This document shows, one piece after another, positions 8,162-16,101 of a DNA stretch of 64,000 nt (the stretch's first letter is position 1; each line of letters begins with the position of its first letter). Source of the DNA: Clostridium aceticum (GTDB taxonomy: Bacteria; Bacillota; Clostridia; Peptostreptococcales; Natronincolaceae); NCBI RefSeq assembly GCF_001042715.1, contig NZ_CP009687.1:3463418-3527417 (forward strand). The letters run 5' to 3'. Under the pieces are notes generated by a model, which was not told the origin of the DNA, searched no databases, and was given only the letters and a program-made list of their open reading frames with translations. Made by a program: the position numbers and the translations under genes.

Positions 8162-9535
8162 TCATAGAGGCAGCAACACCCTTACCTCTGTGCCTTCTTC
8201 CAATTTACTATCTATCTCTATTTTTCCTTGGTGTTCTTCAATGATTCTGTGAGTAATCGATAGGCCTAAACCGCTGCCAGTTTCTTTTGTAGTAAAGAAA
8301 GGATTAAAAACTTTATCTAACACTTCCTTCTCTATTCCTTGACCTTCGTCCTTAAAGGTAATTATAGCCCATTGACCATCTAAATCATCTACAGATATTT
8401 CCAATTTGCCCCCCGTTTCCATAGCCTGAATTCCATTTAAAATAATGTTTACAAAGGCTTGCTTTAGCTTGTCTGTATCTCCTTCTACTTCCACCGCTTT
8501 ACCTACGTTAAGTTTGATATCTACCCCCTGCTGCTCTCCAAATTTTTTAGTAATTCTTAGAAGTTCTTTTAATAGATCACCGAGTTCAAATTTTTTTACC
8601 TGTATTTTATTCGGTCTTGAAAAATCTAACAACCCTTTAATCACTCTATTGGCTCTATCGATTTCATCCTCTATGATTTCTAAGCCTTCTCTAAGGTCTT
8701 CCTCCTTCATCTCCTGCTGAAGGGTTTGACTAATAGTTTTTATGATACCTAGTGGATTTCTAATCTCATGCGCAATGCCAGAGGCCAATTGCCCTATCGC
8801 CGCCAGTCGCTCCCCTCTACGAACTTGTGTCTCCAATTTTTTTATCACGGTAAAATCCTCTACCACTGCTACAACTCCTTGCGTCCTATTAGAAATATTT
8901 TTTAAAGGGTGCAAGGTGACATTTAAATGAATTTCTTTATCCTCATCTTTGAGATAGCTAATTTCTTTCTTTAAACCTTTGTTTTCCTCCTGCAACACTT
9001 TTTTTACTTCTTTTAATAATTGATGTTGTTGAAAAAATTGTTTTATAGCTTGATCTTTACCTAATATATTGTCCGCTTGTTTATTGGTGGATGTGATATT
9101 GCCTTCACTGTCAAAAGCAATCACCCCACTATCAATGCTATTTAAAATGTTATAGGTATAGTTTTCAAGGTCTGTTAACTTGACAATTTGATGTTCTAAT
9201 AACTTTTTTCTTTTATAGTCCTTCTCCACTAAATATCCTGTAATCAACCCTATAATCATAAACATACCTATTTCTAAAAATTGATTAATTACCTCTAGGT
9301 TGATTTCTCCAAAATATATCACTAGATGAGGAGCAAATAATAAAACTACTACAGCAGAAACGATGAGTCCACCTTTCAATCGAAGTTGAAAAGCCCCCAA
9401 AATAATAGGTAAGTAGTATAATCTTCTAAAGAAGTCATGCAGCACCCAGCGCTGAGAGCCAGTAAAATAATGAAAAGCAGTAATAATTAAAATTAAAAAA
9501 ACAATAAATAGTTTTGACTTTTTTTCTTGATTCAT
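8162..9535 (-). CDS. Membrane sensor histidine kinase (NtrB/AtoS-like)
   Basis: This 457-residue kinase has an N-terminal block of four or five membrane helices (about 8-110) containing HDFFRRLYYLPIILGAF, a PAS domain at about 125-235, a HisKA domain with the phospho-His in SGIAHEIRNPLG near residue 256, and a HATPase domain with DEGQGIEKE and GSGLGLSI. No separate extracellular sensor domain is present, so sensing is probably through the membrane block or the PAS domain. The gene starts seven bases after the stop of the zinc-ribbon gene and precedes the NtrC-type regulator, its expected phosphorylation partner. The signal is unknown. Confidence 0.93.
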   Translation of the reverse strand: MNQEKKSKLFIVFLILIITAFHYFTGSQRWVLHDFFRRLYYLPIILGAFQLRLKGGLIVSAVVVLLFAPHLVIYFGEINLEVINQFLEIGMFMIIGLITGYLVEKDYKRKKLLEHQIVKLTDLENYTYNILNSIDSGVIAFDSEGNITSTNKQADNILGKDQAIKQFFQQHQLLKEVKKVLQEENKGLKKEISYLKDEDKEIHLNVTLHPLKNISNRTQGVVAVVEDFTVIKKLETQVRRGERLAAIGQLASGIAHEIRNPLGIIKTISQTLQQEMKEEDLREGLEIIEDEIDRANRVIKGLLDFSRPNKIQVKKFELGDLLKELLRITKKFGEQQGVDIKLNVGKAVEVEGDTDKLKQAFVNIILNGIQAMETGGKLEISVDDLDGQWAIITFKDEGQGIEKEVLDKVFNPFFTTKETGSGLGLSITHRIIEEHQGKIEIDSKLEEGTEVRVLLPL

Positions 9536-9542
9536 TCAATGA

Positions 9543-9794
9543 TCACCTATTTTTCTTAGTATTTCCACAATAAGGACAATATCGCCATTCTACATCTATC
9601 TTATTCTTACATTGACTACAGGATTCTTTTAGTCTTTCACTACAATGAGGACATACCTCATAAGAAGAATCTATTTCATTATTACATTTGCTACAATATA
9701 TTTTTTCCACTTCCTTCGACGCCATATTCCCCAGCAGCAGATAATATATTAATATTGATATCCCGATACATGCTATGATAGGCACGTCTATCAT
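9543..9794 (-). CDS. Small membrane-anchored double zinc-ribbon protein
   Basis: The 83-residue protein has one N-terminal membrane helix (about 3-22) and then three CxxC pairs: CSKC, CPHC and CSQC, followed by CPYC. They form two zinc-ribbon units in residues 33-78. The function is not known. Zinc ribbons of this kind usually mediate protein or nucleic-acid contacts. The gene is first in the operon with the kinase and NtrC-type regulator and is nearly contiguous with the kinase. That suggests a regulatory or accessory role for the two-component system; this is inference. Confidence 0.8.
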   Translation of the reverse strand: MIDVPIIACIGISILIYYLLLGNMASKEVEKIYCSKCNNEIDSSYEVCPHCSERLKESCSQCKNKIDVEWRYCPYCGNTKKNR

Positions 9795-9913
9795 CCTCTC
9801 TTTAAAGTCCCTTCTTATATTGTATCATATGCTACAGTCCTGGTGGGATTTAGTACTACTAAATATCTCCACTCCTATATTAAATAAACCTTTATCTCTA
9901 TTCTATAATTCGT

Positions 9914-9930
9914 TGCAATTCTTATGCCAA
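9914..9930 (-). promoter_or_regulatory. Sigma-54 (-24/-12) promoter of the zinc-ribbon/kinase/regulator operon
   Basis: On the minus strand TTGGCATAAGAATTGCAA fits TGGCAY-N5-TTGCW, with GG (9927-9928) and GC (9915-9916) separated by exactly ten bases as sigma-54 requires. The start would fall near 9903, about 110 bases before the first gene, and the operon's last gene is a sigma-54 activator. Confidence 0.75.
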
Positions 9931-9958
9931 AGTTCTTTTGTAGTCCTGTTAAATGTAT

Positions 9959-10020
9959 AGATTCTTTCTATAATGATTATATTAAATATAGAATCTTTAT
10001 ATAGTATAAACTTTACTATA
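9959..10020. promoter_or_regulatory. Candidate upstream activator sites for the NtrC-type regulator
   Basis: Two inverted repeats lie upstream of the -24/-12 promoter. AGATTCT (9959-9965) pairs with AGAATCT (9990-9996). TATAGTA (10000-10006) pairs with TACTATA (10014-10020). Their distance from the promoter, about 30-90 bases, is close to typical enhancer positions. Binding is inferred only. Confidence 0.35.
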
Positions 10021-10026
10021 CTTTAT

Positions 10027-10129
10027 TCATTAGCGTTAACTTAAACCATAATTTTCCATACCGAGTGGAGCAAAGCGGAGTCGAAGGATGACAGTTCAAG
10101 AGAGTTTTGGTAATAATTGTAGCCTATGA
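10027..10129 (+). repeat. Interspersed repeat, copy C
   Basis: It begins CATTAGCGTTAACTTAAACC like copy A, keeps GAGTGGAGCAAAGCGGAGTCG and GAAGGATGACAG, and ends AATAATTGTAGCCTATGA. It is about 20 bp shorter than copy A. It separates the sigma-54 control region from the Mop-like gene. Confidence 0.75.
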
Positions 10130-10161
10130 TACTTTATTATGAAATAGCTAGGAGGTGTATG

Positions 10162-10383
10162 ATGGAGGCTGGTGTTAGAAATAGTTTGATTGGTGAAATC
10201 GAGAGTATTAAACAGGATGGTATCATGGCACAAATCACTATGTGAGTTGGCGGCTGAGGTGAGAAAGCGCCTCGCATTACGTCCGTGTTGACGAAAGATA
10301 GTTTGCTTGATGCTGGTTTTAAAGAAGGTGATCGAGTAGATGCTTTAGTAAAGGCCATTAATGTTGTTATGATTAAACACTAA
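10162..10383 (+). CDS. Candidate selenoprotein: Mop/TOBE-domain protein with two in-frame UGA codons
   Basis: If TGA at 10243-10245 and TGA at 10255-10257 are read as selenocysteine (U), one frame gives 73 residues. Before them is MEAGVRNSLIGEIESIKQDG and IMAQITM, then U-VGG-U, then GEKAPRITSVLTKDSLLDAG and FKEGDRVDALVKAINVVMIKH in two continuous pieces. Both flanks match one Mop (molybdate/tungstate-binding TOBE) domain: RN..L.G at the start, then (I/V)MA, TSVLT, GFKEGD and ALVKA..VM. AGGAGG lies at 10150-10155, six bases before the ATG at 10162; an adjacent ATG at 10159 is a weaker choice. A stem-loop (10255-10274, loop AGAAAG) begins nine bases after the first UGA, in range for a bacterial SECIS. 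A smaller hairpin (10280-10293) follows the second UGA. A strong terminator follows. The alternative is a pseudogene with two TGA mutations. Confidence 0.72.
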
Positions 10384-10423
10384 AATATCCCTGTACCAGT
10401 AAGTGGTACAGGGATATTTTTCT
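10384..10423 (+). terminator. Terminator after the Mop-like gene
   Basis: AAATATCCCTGTACC pairs with GGTACAGGGATATTT over 15 positions around a short loop and runs into a T tract, starting right at the stop codon. The reverse strand also forms it and may serve convergent copA. Confidence 0.92.
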
Positions 10424-10439
10424 ATCACCCAAAAGTCTA

Positions 10440-12917
10440 TTATGCTTTTTTATAACTTGGTTCAATATCCACTTTCTTTAATCTCAAAGAATTATATACA
10501 ACATTTAAAGAACTGAGAGACATAGCGGCTGCACCAATCATCGGATGCAGCAAGCCAAACATTGCTACTGGAATCGCCAATGCATTGTAAAACCATGCCC
10601 AGAAGTAATTCTGTTTTATCTTTCTAAAGGTAGCCTTGGATAGTTTAATAGCAGATATAATCCCACTAAGTTCTCCCCTAACCAAAGTTACGTCAGCAGC
10701 TTCAATAGCAATATCTGTTCCCGTGCCGATGGCTATACCTACATTGGCCTGTTTTAATGCTGGAGCATCATTGATACCGTCTCCCACCATAGCTACTGTA
10801 TGGTATTTTTCTTGGAGCCTGACTACCTCTTCTACTTTACCATCTGGTAGTACCTCAGCAATCACATGACTAATCCCTACTCTCTTACCTATAGCAGCAG
10901 CTGTTCTGCGATTATCTCCTGTAATCATGGCGGTTACAATACCCATAGCTTCTAGTTCTCTTATGGCGGCAATTGAATCTTCTTTTAAAGGATCTGCCAC
11001 TGCTACGATGCCTAACAGTTGATTTTCTCGAGCCATCAGCATAGCAGTTTTAGCTTCTTCCTCTAATCGAACCAGTTCCTCTTCATAAGCTTCATAAGCA
11101 ATCTTATTTTCTTGCATCAGCTTTCTATTACCTACTAGAATCTTTACGCCGTCAATCTTTCCTACTACACCCATTCCTACGATAGCCTGAAAATCCTTTA
11201 CTTCTCCTAAAGAAATCTGTTGGTCCTTTGCCTTTTCTACAATAGCGTGGGCCAATGGATGCTCTGAACCGTTTTCAATGCTTCCAGCAAAATAAAGCAC
11301 TTCTTTTTCCTCAACACCTTCTACCGTTATTAAATCTGTGACCTCTGGTTTACCTTTAGTGATGGTTCCAGTTTTGTCAAAGGCGATGGCCTTTACATCC
11401 TTAAAAGTTTGTACTGCCTCACCATTACGAATTAGAATTCCCTTTTCTGCTCCTATACCACTTCCCACCATTAAAGCAGTCGGTGTTCCTAGTCCCAAGG
11501 CACAAGGACAAGCGATAACTAGAACAGCCGTTGAAGTAACAAATGCCAATGTGAGAGGCGTTAAGTCTGGATTTACCCATGGTAAAAAGTTTGCACCCCA
11601 TTCAATAATCCCCCTATGGAAGTCAGGGAATAAGTTAAAGGAAGCAAAAGTTCCTAAGGTTAGTAGAATAATTACAGGAACAAAGTATCCTGTTACTCGA
11701 TCAGCAAATTCCTGTATCGGCACTTTAGAGCCTTGACATTCCTCCACCATTTTTATTACCTGTGATAAGAAGGTATCTTTTCCTACCTTCGTTACTTCTA
11801 CCTTTAGAAGTCCTTGTTTATTTAAAGTAGCACCAATTACCTCATGTCCTGCTTCTCTTTTTACCGGCATAGATTCTCCAGTAGCCATAGATTCATCTAC
11901 CAAACTGTTCCCTTCAACTACAATACCATCGGTAGGAATTTTTTCTCCTGGGCGGATTACCATGATATCCCCCACCTGTAGTTCTTTTACCGATACTTCA
12001 ACTTCTTCTCCATTTACAATAATTTTTGCTGTTTTTGCTCCCATTTGCAGGAGTTTCTTAATGGCTTGAGAAGCTCTTCCTTTAGCACGAACCTCTAAAT
12101 ACTTTCCAACTAAGTGTAAACTCATAATGGTAGTAGCCATTTCTATAAAGGTTTGTATTGGGAAAATGAAACCTAGTAAACCAATTAAGTAGGGAGGTAA
12201 AGAACCTAATGTCACCAAAACATCCATATTAGGACTTTTATTTTTTAAGGCTTTAATGCTTGCTTTATGAACATGCAATCCCGTACCAAATATGATAGGA
12301 AAACCTAACACTACTGTCATTAGAAAGTAACCTGGAATAGGTCGTATAAACATGTGAATCATCATCAACCCCATAATAGCACCTGTGAAGATAAGTGATG
12401 TTGTCATGTTTTTTTGTGCCTTCGTTACCTTTATTTCGTCTTCATCGACTTCTTCTTTTACTTCTTCTTCTAAAATTAATTCATAACCTAACGAAGAAAC
12501 TTTTCTTTTCATTTCCGCTAACCGAATCACTGCCGGATCATATTCTATGGTCACCTTCTCTACAGCAAAGTTAACATTAGCAGAGGTAACTCCCTCTATT
12601 TTATTAAGGGCTTTTTCTACACGATTTGCACATGCACTACAGGTCATACCCTGAACCTTGAAGGTTTTCTTCTCTTGTTGACCTTCTGTTTCTATTGAAG
12701 CTGTATAACCTAAGTTGGTAATGATAGCCGCAATAGCCTCTGAAGTAATTTTATCTTTATCAAACTCTACTTGGGCCTTCTCTACAGCAAAATTAACATT
12801 CACTGCTAAAATTCCTTCTGTTTTATTTAACTTTCTTTCTATCCCTGCTGAACAACTGGTGCAAGACATACCTTGAATTTTAAAAGTTACTTTTTCTATA
12901 TTATTTGCCTGTACCAT
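10440..12917 (-). CDS. copA: Copper-translocating P1B-type ATPase
   Basis: This 825-residue heavy-metal ATPase has two N-terminal HMA domains with GMSCTSC near residue 15 and GMTCSAC near residue 90. It has eight predicted membrane helices, the CPC metal site in IACPCALGLGTP near residue 470, the phosphorylation motif DKTGTITKG near residue 512, and the hinge motifs TGDNRRTA and GDGINDAP. CPC plus the C-terminal YN and MSLSS features mark the Cu(I) exporter group. The gene is preceded two bases upstream by a small Cys-rich protein and by a promoter holding CsoR-like sites. Copper-induced export is therefore expected. No csoR gene is in the window. Confidence 0.95.
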   Translation of the reverse strand: MVQANNIEKVTFKIQGMSCTSCSAGIERKLNKTEGILAVNVNFAVEKAQVEFDKDKITSEAIAAIITNLGYTASIETEGQQEKKTFKVQGMTCSACANRVEKALNKIEGVTSANVNFAVEKVTIEYDPAVIRLAEMKRKVSSLGYELILEEEVKEEVDEDEIKVTKAQKNMTTSLIFTGAIMGLMMIHMFIRPIPGYFLMTVVLGFPIIFGTGLHVHKASIKALKNKSPNMDVLVTLGSLPPYLIGLLGFIFPIQTFIEMATTIMSLHLVGKYLEVRAKGRASQAIKKLLQMGAKTAKIIVNGEEVEVSVKELQVGDIMVIRPGEKIPTDGIVVEGNSLVDESMATGESMPVKREAGHEVIGATLNKQGLLKVEVTKVGKDTFLSQVIKMVEECQGSKVPIQEFADRVTGYFVPVIILLTLGTFASFNLFPDFHRGIIEWGANFLPWVNPDLTPLTLAFVTSTAVLVIACPCALGLGTPTALMVGSGIGAEKGILIRNGEAVQTFKDVKAIAFDKTGTITKGKPEVTDLITVEGVEEKEVLYFAGSIENGSEHPLAHAIVEKAKDQQISLGEVKDFQAIVGMGVVGKIDGVKILVGNRKLMQENKIAYEAYEEELVRLEEEAKTAMLMARENQLLGIVAVADPLKEDSIAAIRELEAMGIVTAMITGDNRRTAAAIGKRVGISHVIAEVLPDGKVEEVVRLQEKYHTVAMVGDGINDAPALKQANVGIAIGTGTDIAIEAADVTLVRGELSGIISAIKLSKATFRKIKQNYFWAWFYNALAIPVAMFGLLHPMIGAAAMSLSSLNVVYNSLRLKKVDIEPSYKKA

Positions 12918-12919
12918 GC

Positions 12920-13084
12920 TTACCGCTCCCCTCCATCATCTATTTCATGATTCTTGCCACAACAACTAGTCTTTTTACTACTTGTAGCTTGGTTTTTGCT
13001 ACTATGTCCTCCGCAGCATCCACCCCTCTTTATCATAAAGTATATCCCTATTGCTACTAAAGCAACAATAATTAGATCATTCAT
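12920..13084 (-). CDS. Small Cys-rich single-pass membrane protein, copper operon
   Basis: The 54-residue protein has one N-terminal membrane helix (about 3-20) and then a short tail with GGCCGGHS and TSCCGK. These are paired cysteines and histidines suited to metal binding. A longer frame opens at 13192, but AAGGAGG lies eight bases before the ATG at 13084. The stop is two bases from the copA start, so the two are co-translated. Copper hand-off to CopA or metal binding at the membrane is plausible; this is inference, and I do not recognise a named family with certainty. Confidence 0.8.
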   Translation of the reverse strand: MNDLIIVALVAIGIYFMIKRGGCCGGHSSKNQATSSKKTSCCGKNHEIDDGGER

Positions 13085-13147
13085 ATAGATACCCTCCTTA
13101 ACTTCTTTTAATATAAATATATAAGTAGATAACGATGCATTACACCC

Positions 13148-13192
13148 TACCCCCCTTAGGTATATTATACCCCCTGTGGGTATAATAATCAA
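13148..13192 (-). promoter_or_regulatory. Copper operon promoter with CsoR-like operator
   Basis: On the minus strand there is TTGATT (13187-13192), 17 bases, then TATAAT (13164-13169). The spacer contains TATACCCCCTGTGGGTATA (13166-13184), with seven-base inverted arms around a G/C-rich centre, like known CsoR sites. A second, weaker copy, TACCCCCCTTAGGTATA, lies at 13148-13164 downstream of the -10. Repressor binding would block the promoter. Confidence 0.8.
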
Positions 13193-13211
13193 CTGTTATT
13201 TTAAAAACTTA

Positions 13212-13251
13212 TTTAAAAAGAGAATCCATTAAAATGGATTCTCTTTTTAAA
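13212..13251. terminator. Terminator between yibE/F and the copper promoter
   Basis: AAAAAGAGAATCCATT pairs perfectly with its complement (13215-13230 with 13233-13248), and the palindrome extends a few A-T pairs on both sides. It follows yibE/F on the minus strand. Confidence 0.85.
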
Positions 13252-13264
13252 TTTCATCTAACGA

Positions 13265-13301
13265 AAAAACAGCATAGAGTTTTTTCTACACTGTTTTTTC
13301 T
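13265..13301 (-). terminator. Terminator overlapping the yibE/F stop
   Basis: AAAAAACAG and CTGTTTTTT form the base of a hairpin with inner TAGA/TCTA pairing. The stop codon of yibE/F lies in the right arm. It is a first terminator ahead of the one at 13212-13251. Confidence 0.6.
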
Positions 13302-14372
13302 TCATTCCTCTTCTTATCTGCTTTTTCTGTCAATACACCTGCCGCCACAGCAGTTAAAGGAATACATAGTAATAAACCAATACTGCCGGCAAAGGCTCTT
13401 ATAATTTCTGTAGCAATAATATCAAGATTAATGATCCTTACCAAAGGATCTTGATAAGCAGTGAATAGTAACAATAGGGGAATAGCACTGCCTGTATAGG
13501 CCAAGATAAGGGTATTGGTCATGGTTCCCATAATATCCTTGCCGATATTCATCCCTGATTGAATCAATGCCTTTGTAGAGATGTTGGGGTTGAGACTTTT
13601 GATCTCCTCCATACTGGAGGCAATAGATATACCTACATCCATCACAGCTCCCAAGGCTCCCATAATAATTCCAGCAAATAATAGACCCCTAAAGTCGAAG
13701 TTTACTCCCTGTGGAATGTACATCAGCATCATAGCTTCTTCGTTAGATAGTCCTGTTAGGCTTACTTTTGAGCCTATAACATAAGCAATCAATCCTGCTA
13801 TAAATACACCACCTAATACACCAATAATAGCAGCATAGCTTTTTGTATTCATACCTCCTACTACTAGCATAGTCATACAAGTAACTACAAAGGATACCGC
13901 AATCGTCAGTAGGATAGGGTTATAACCTGCTAATAGACCCGGCAATAATACCTTTAATATCAATACAATGGTTAAAATCAAGGTAAGCATTGTTTTTAAG
14001 CCTTTAAAGCCCCCCACCAAAATCAACAAAGCAACAAAAATTCCAAGCACAAGATATATATAAGTATCCCTTAAATACTCAGAAATGTAAACATCTACCA
14101 CACCATTTCCCATATCATCTATCGTTACTAATACTTTATCTCCTGGCTTAACAAGAATATCATAGCTAAAGCTTCCTGTAAGACTATGAATTACTTCAAA
14201 CTGCTGCCCCTTATAATCCCCCGAAAGAACTTCAAGGCTGACTACCATACTCTCTGTAAAAAAGTCAGTTTCTAAAGCATCCTCTGCTAATTCCTGTACA
14301 TTTAATACCTTAGCCCTTTCAATCACCGGTTCTTTTTGCAAAGAATCGGCAAAAACAGGATTGCTTCCTATC
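13286..14372 (-). pseudogene. YibE/F-like membrane protein, main part, split by IS insertion
   Basis: About 361 residues of a YibE/F-family protein. An exported N-terminal region (about 130 residues) is followed by eight or so membrane helices. The family's function is not firmly known; a transport-related role is often assumed. The frame continues upstream past 14372, but that sequence is the right end of an IS200/IS605 element, not native coding sequence. Joining base 14372 to the 16102-16148 fragment restores one frame of 377 residues with a normal signal peptide (MKKLAYILVLMILFIT, then IGSNPVFA-DS). The present gene lacks its start and signal sequence. An ATG at 14428 inside the IS could give a chimeric protein without a signal peptide. 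Confidence 0.88.
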
Positions 14373-14500
14373 TTGACACTCCCACAGCTAAAGCAGTGGG
14401 ATTCTTGAGTGATTAAACCGAAGTACATTTCTGCTATCGGAGTATGACCTCAAGCTTAGGGTATGCCATTACCCCTCCTAGAGCAGTACATATAGTACCC
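14373..14500 (-). ncRNA. Predicted omega-RNA region of TnpB at the IS right end
   Basis: In IS200/IS605 elements the right end, downstream of tnpB, is transcribed as the TnpB guide RNA, whose guide part continues into flanking host DNA. Here the right-end hairpins lie at about 14380-14500 on the minus strand. The guide would start at the yibE/F sequence GATAGGAAGCAATCC, with TTAC as the expected target-adjacent motif. This is inferred from family knowledge and position, not from a conserved RNA model. Confidence 0.5.
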
Positions 14501-15597
14501 TAGGCTAGTAGACTTTTACCATCTACTACAGGTGCATTAATTATATTTATAGCACCTACTCTATCCCTATGTGTTTTAAAACCACAGGAGCATTTATATT
14601 TTCTATCTCTTGCTTTATTTAGTTTCTTACATTCAGGGCATATTTGAGAAGTGTATTTAGGATCAACATATTCAACCTTTATCCCCTTCAATAGTGCCTT
14701 ATACTCTATGAATTGAGCTAGACGATAGAATGACCATGTATGTAGATTTTTTTCGTTTTTACGGCTTGTTCTTGCCGTGTTTCTGATATTCGTTAATTTT
14801 TCAAGCCGAATATCAGAAACATTATTATTTACTGCAAAATTAATTATTTCTCTACTTACTTTGTGGTCTTGGTCTGTCATCCAACGTTGTTCTTTATCAT
14901 CAAGCTTTTTAATGACTTTAAGCTTCTTGGCTTTTCCAAGTTTTTTACGTTTCGCTTTATATTTACGTTTGACGTATTTATTTTGCCTACCGTTTCCAAA
15001 AAAAAACGTTTTTCCTGAATCGGTTACAGCTACAGCAGGAACTTTTAGGCCTAAGTCAACACCCATTACAACATCACCTTTAACTATATGAGATACTTTT
15101 TCAACACTTATTTGAGCGATATATTTATTGCTTTTCTTAGTTATACGCAATGCTCCCAAATGACCTTCTAGTTGTTTTAGCTGATAGTCTGTCATGATAG
15201 TTCTAGTTTGAATACGCTGCGATTTCCCATCTATAATAACGGGAAAACTAAGAATACCGTCTTTAAGTGAATAATTTTGATTATTCCATATACAGACAGG
15301 TTTTTTAAGGGTAGCTACATTGATTACTTTTTGTTTATCAGTAGGCAGTTTGGAATTAGCCTTGATAGCTTTCTTGTACTTAGTACAGATACTTTTGGCA
15401 TCTCTAATAGATTGATTTTTCACTGCACTTGGCATATTTGCAAAAACATCTTTAGATGATAGCTTTACTCTTTCTTCTGATTGGAGCGTAGATGAAACAA
15501 GGCTATTAACAGTATGGATATATTCTTTTGATATAGATTCTATTAGTTGTACTTGTTCTTTTGTCAAAATAATATTAAATTTTACTGTTATCTGCAT
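14500..15597 (-). CDS. tnpB: RNA-guided endonuclease TnpB
   Basis: The 365-residue TnpB has the full RuvC-like catalytic set: Asp in VMGVDLGLK near residue 181, Glu in IRLEKLTNI near residue 265, and Asp in HRDRVGAINI near residue 345. A four-Cys zinc finger (CPECKKLN, then KCSCGF) lies between the last two. It starts at ATG 15597 behind GGGGGTG, four bases after the tnpA stop; a longer frame to 15630 is not favoured. TnpB proteins are ancestors of Cas12 and cut DNA matching their guide RNA next to a short motif. Cutting empty donor sites helps retain the element. No inactivating change is visible. Confidence 0.95.
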   Translation of the reverse strand: MQITVKFNIILTKEQVQLIESISKEYIHTVNSLVSSTLQSEERVKLSSKDVFANMPSAVKNQSIRDAKSICTKYKKAIKANSKLPTDKQKVINVATLKKPVCIWNNQNYSLKDGILSFPVIIDGKSQRIQTRTIMTDYQLKQLEGHLGALRITKKSNKYIAQISVEKVSHIVKGDVVMGVDLGLKVPAVAVTDSGKTFFFGNGRQNKYVKRKYKAKRKKLGKAKKLKVIKKLDDKEQRWMTDQDHKVSREIINFAVNNNVSDIRLEKLTNIRNTARTSRKNEKNLHTWSFYRLAQFIEYKALLKGIKVEYVDPKYTSQICPECKKLNKARDRKYKCSCGFKTHRDRVGAINIINAPVVDGKSLLA

Positions 15598-15601
15598 TGT
15601 T

Positions 15602-16000
15602 TCACCCCCTTGTTTTTTGTTCTTCAACATATCGTTTTATAGTTTCACTTGATACATTTCCTGCGGTAGATACAAAATAGCTTCTTGTCCAAAGACTTGG
15701 CAAATGTCGCAGATGTTTAAATTCCTGCCTTAATAATCGAGAAGTCACTCCTTTCACTTTTGCCATTATGTCTGCTGGACTTAAATGAGGAAGTGCATTG
15801 ACAAAAAGATGGCAGTGGTCTTTATCACATTCTATTGCCAAAATTTCTATTTCAATGTCTTTACAAATCTCATTGAGAAGCTGTTTAAATTTTATTTCAA
15901 CTTCTCCAACTAGAACTTTACGTCTGTACCTTGGACAGAAAACAAAATGATAGTTTATTAAAGATACTGTTGTTTGTGTTCTTCTATAATCTTGTCCCAT
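15602..16000 (-). CDS. tnpA: IS200/IS605 Y1 transposase TnpA
   Basis: The 132-residue protein belongs to the HUH single-strand transposases. The HxH metal site is in DHCHLFV near residues 62-68, and the nucleophilic Tyr is in RYVEEQ near residue 124. Such enzymes excise and insert single-stranded DNA beside a tetra- or pentanucleotide without duplicating it, consistent with the TTAC junction seen here. Length and motifs are full for the family. tnpA precedes tnpB in the same direction, the usual IS605 order. Confidence 0.95.
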   Translation of the reverse strand: MGQDYRRTQTTVSLINYHFVFCPRYRRKVLVGEVEIKFKQLLNEICKDIEIEILAIECDKDHCHLFVNALPHLSPADIMAKVKGVTSRLLRQEFKHLRHLPSLWTRSYFVSTAGNVSSETIKRYVEEQKTRG

Positions 16001-16101
16001 ATATTTATAGTATCAGTTTTAAACTGAAACTGCAACAAGAAGATTAAAAGAAACGCCTTTCATCCCACGATTGAAACCGTGGGCTTTCAGGCGAATTTAC
16101 T

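Larger units (their letters stand above)
14373..16101 (-). mobile_element. IS200/IS605-family element with tnpA and tnpB, 1729 bp
   Basis: The limits come from restoring the host frame. The element follows the minus-strand tetranucleotide TTAC (16102-16105) without target duplication and ends in GTGTCAA at 14373. Each end carries a hairpin expected in this family: CCCACG/CGTGGG nested in CGCCT/AGGCG near 16056-16093, and CCCAC/GTGGG near 14380-14400. It encodes an HUH Y1 transposase and an intact TnpB. All these features indicate a complete, possibly active element that inserted recently. Confidence 0.92.

Noticed and set aside
10105-10158. A sigma-A promoter directly before the Mop-like gene
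   Set aside because: Several -10-like boxes (TATGAT, TATTAT) exist but none has a -35 box at acceptable spacing; no promoter is claimed.
10137-10358. 73-residue minus-strand frame opposite the Mop-like gene
   Set aside because: It is the antisense of a frame with a strong ribosome site and domain match; it has no ribosome site of its own and an unlikely composition.
11338-11736. 132-residue plus-strand frame inside copA
   Set aside because: Antisense shadow of a highly conserved gene, no ribosome site or domain.
14373-14428. N-terminal extension of the yibE/F frame (MYFGLITQESH...)
   Set aside because: These codons are the right end of the IS200/IS605 element, not native yibE/F coding sequence.
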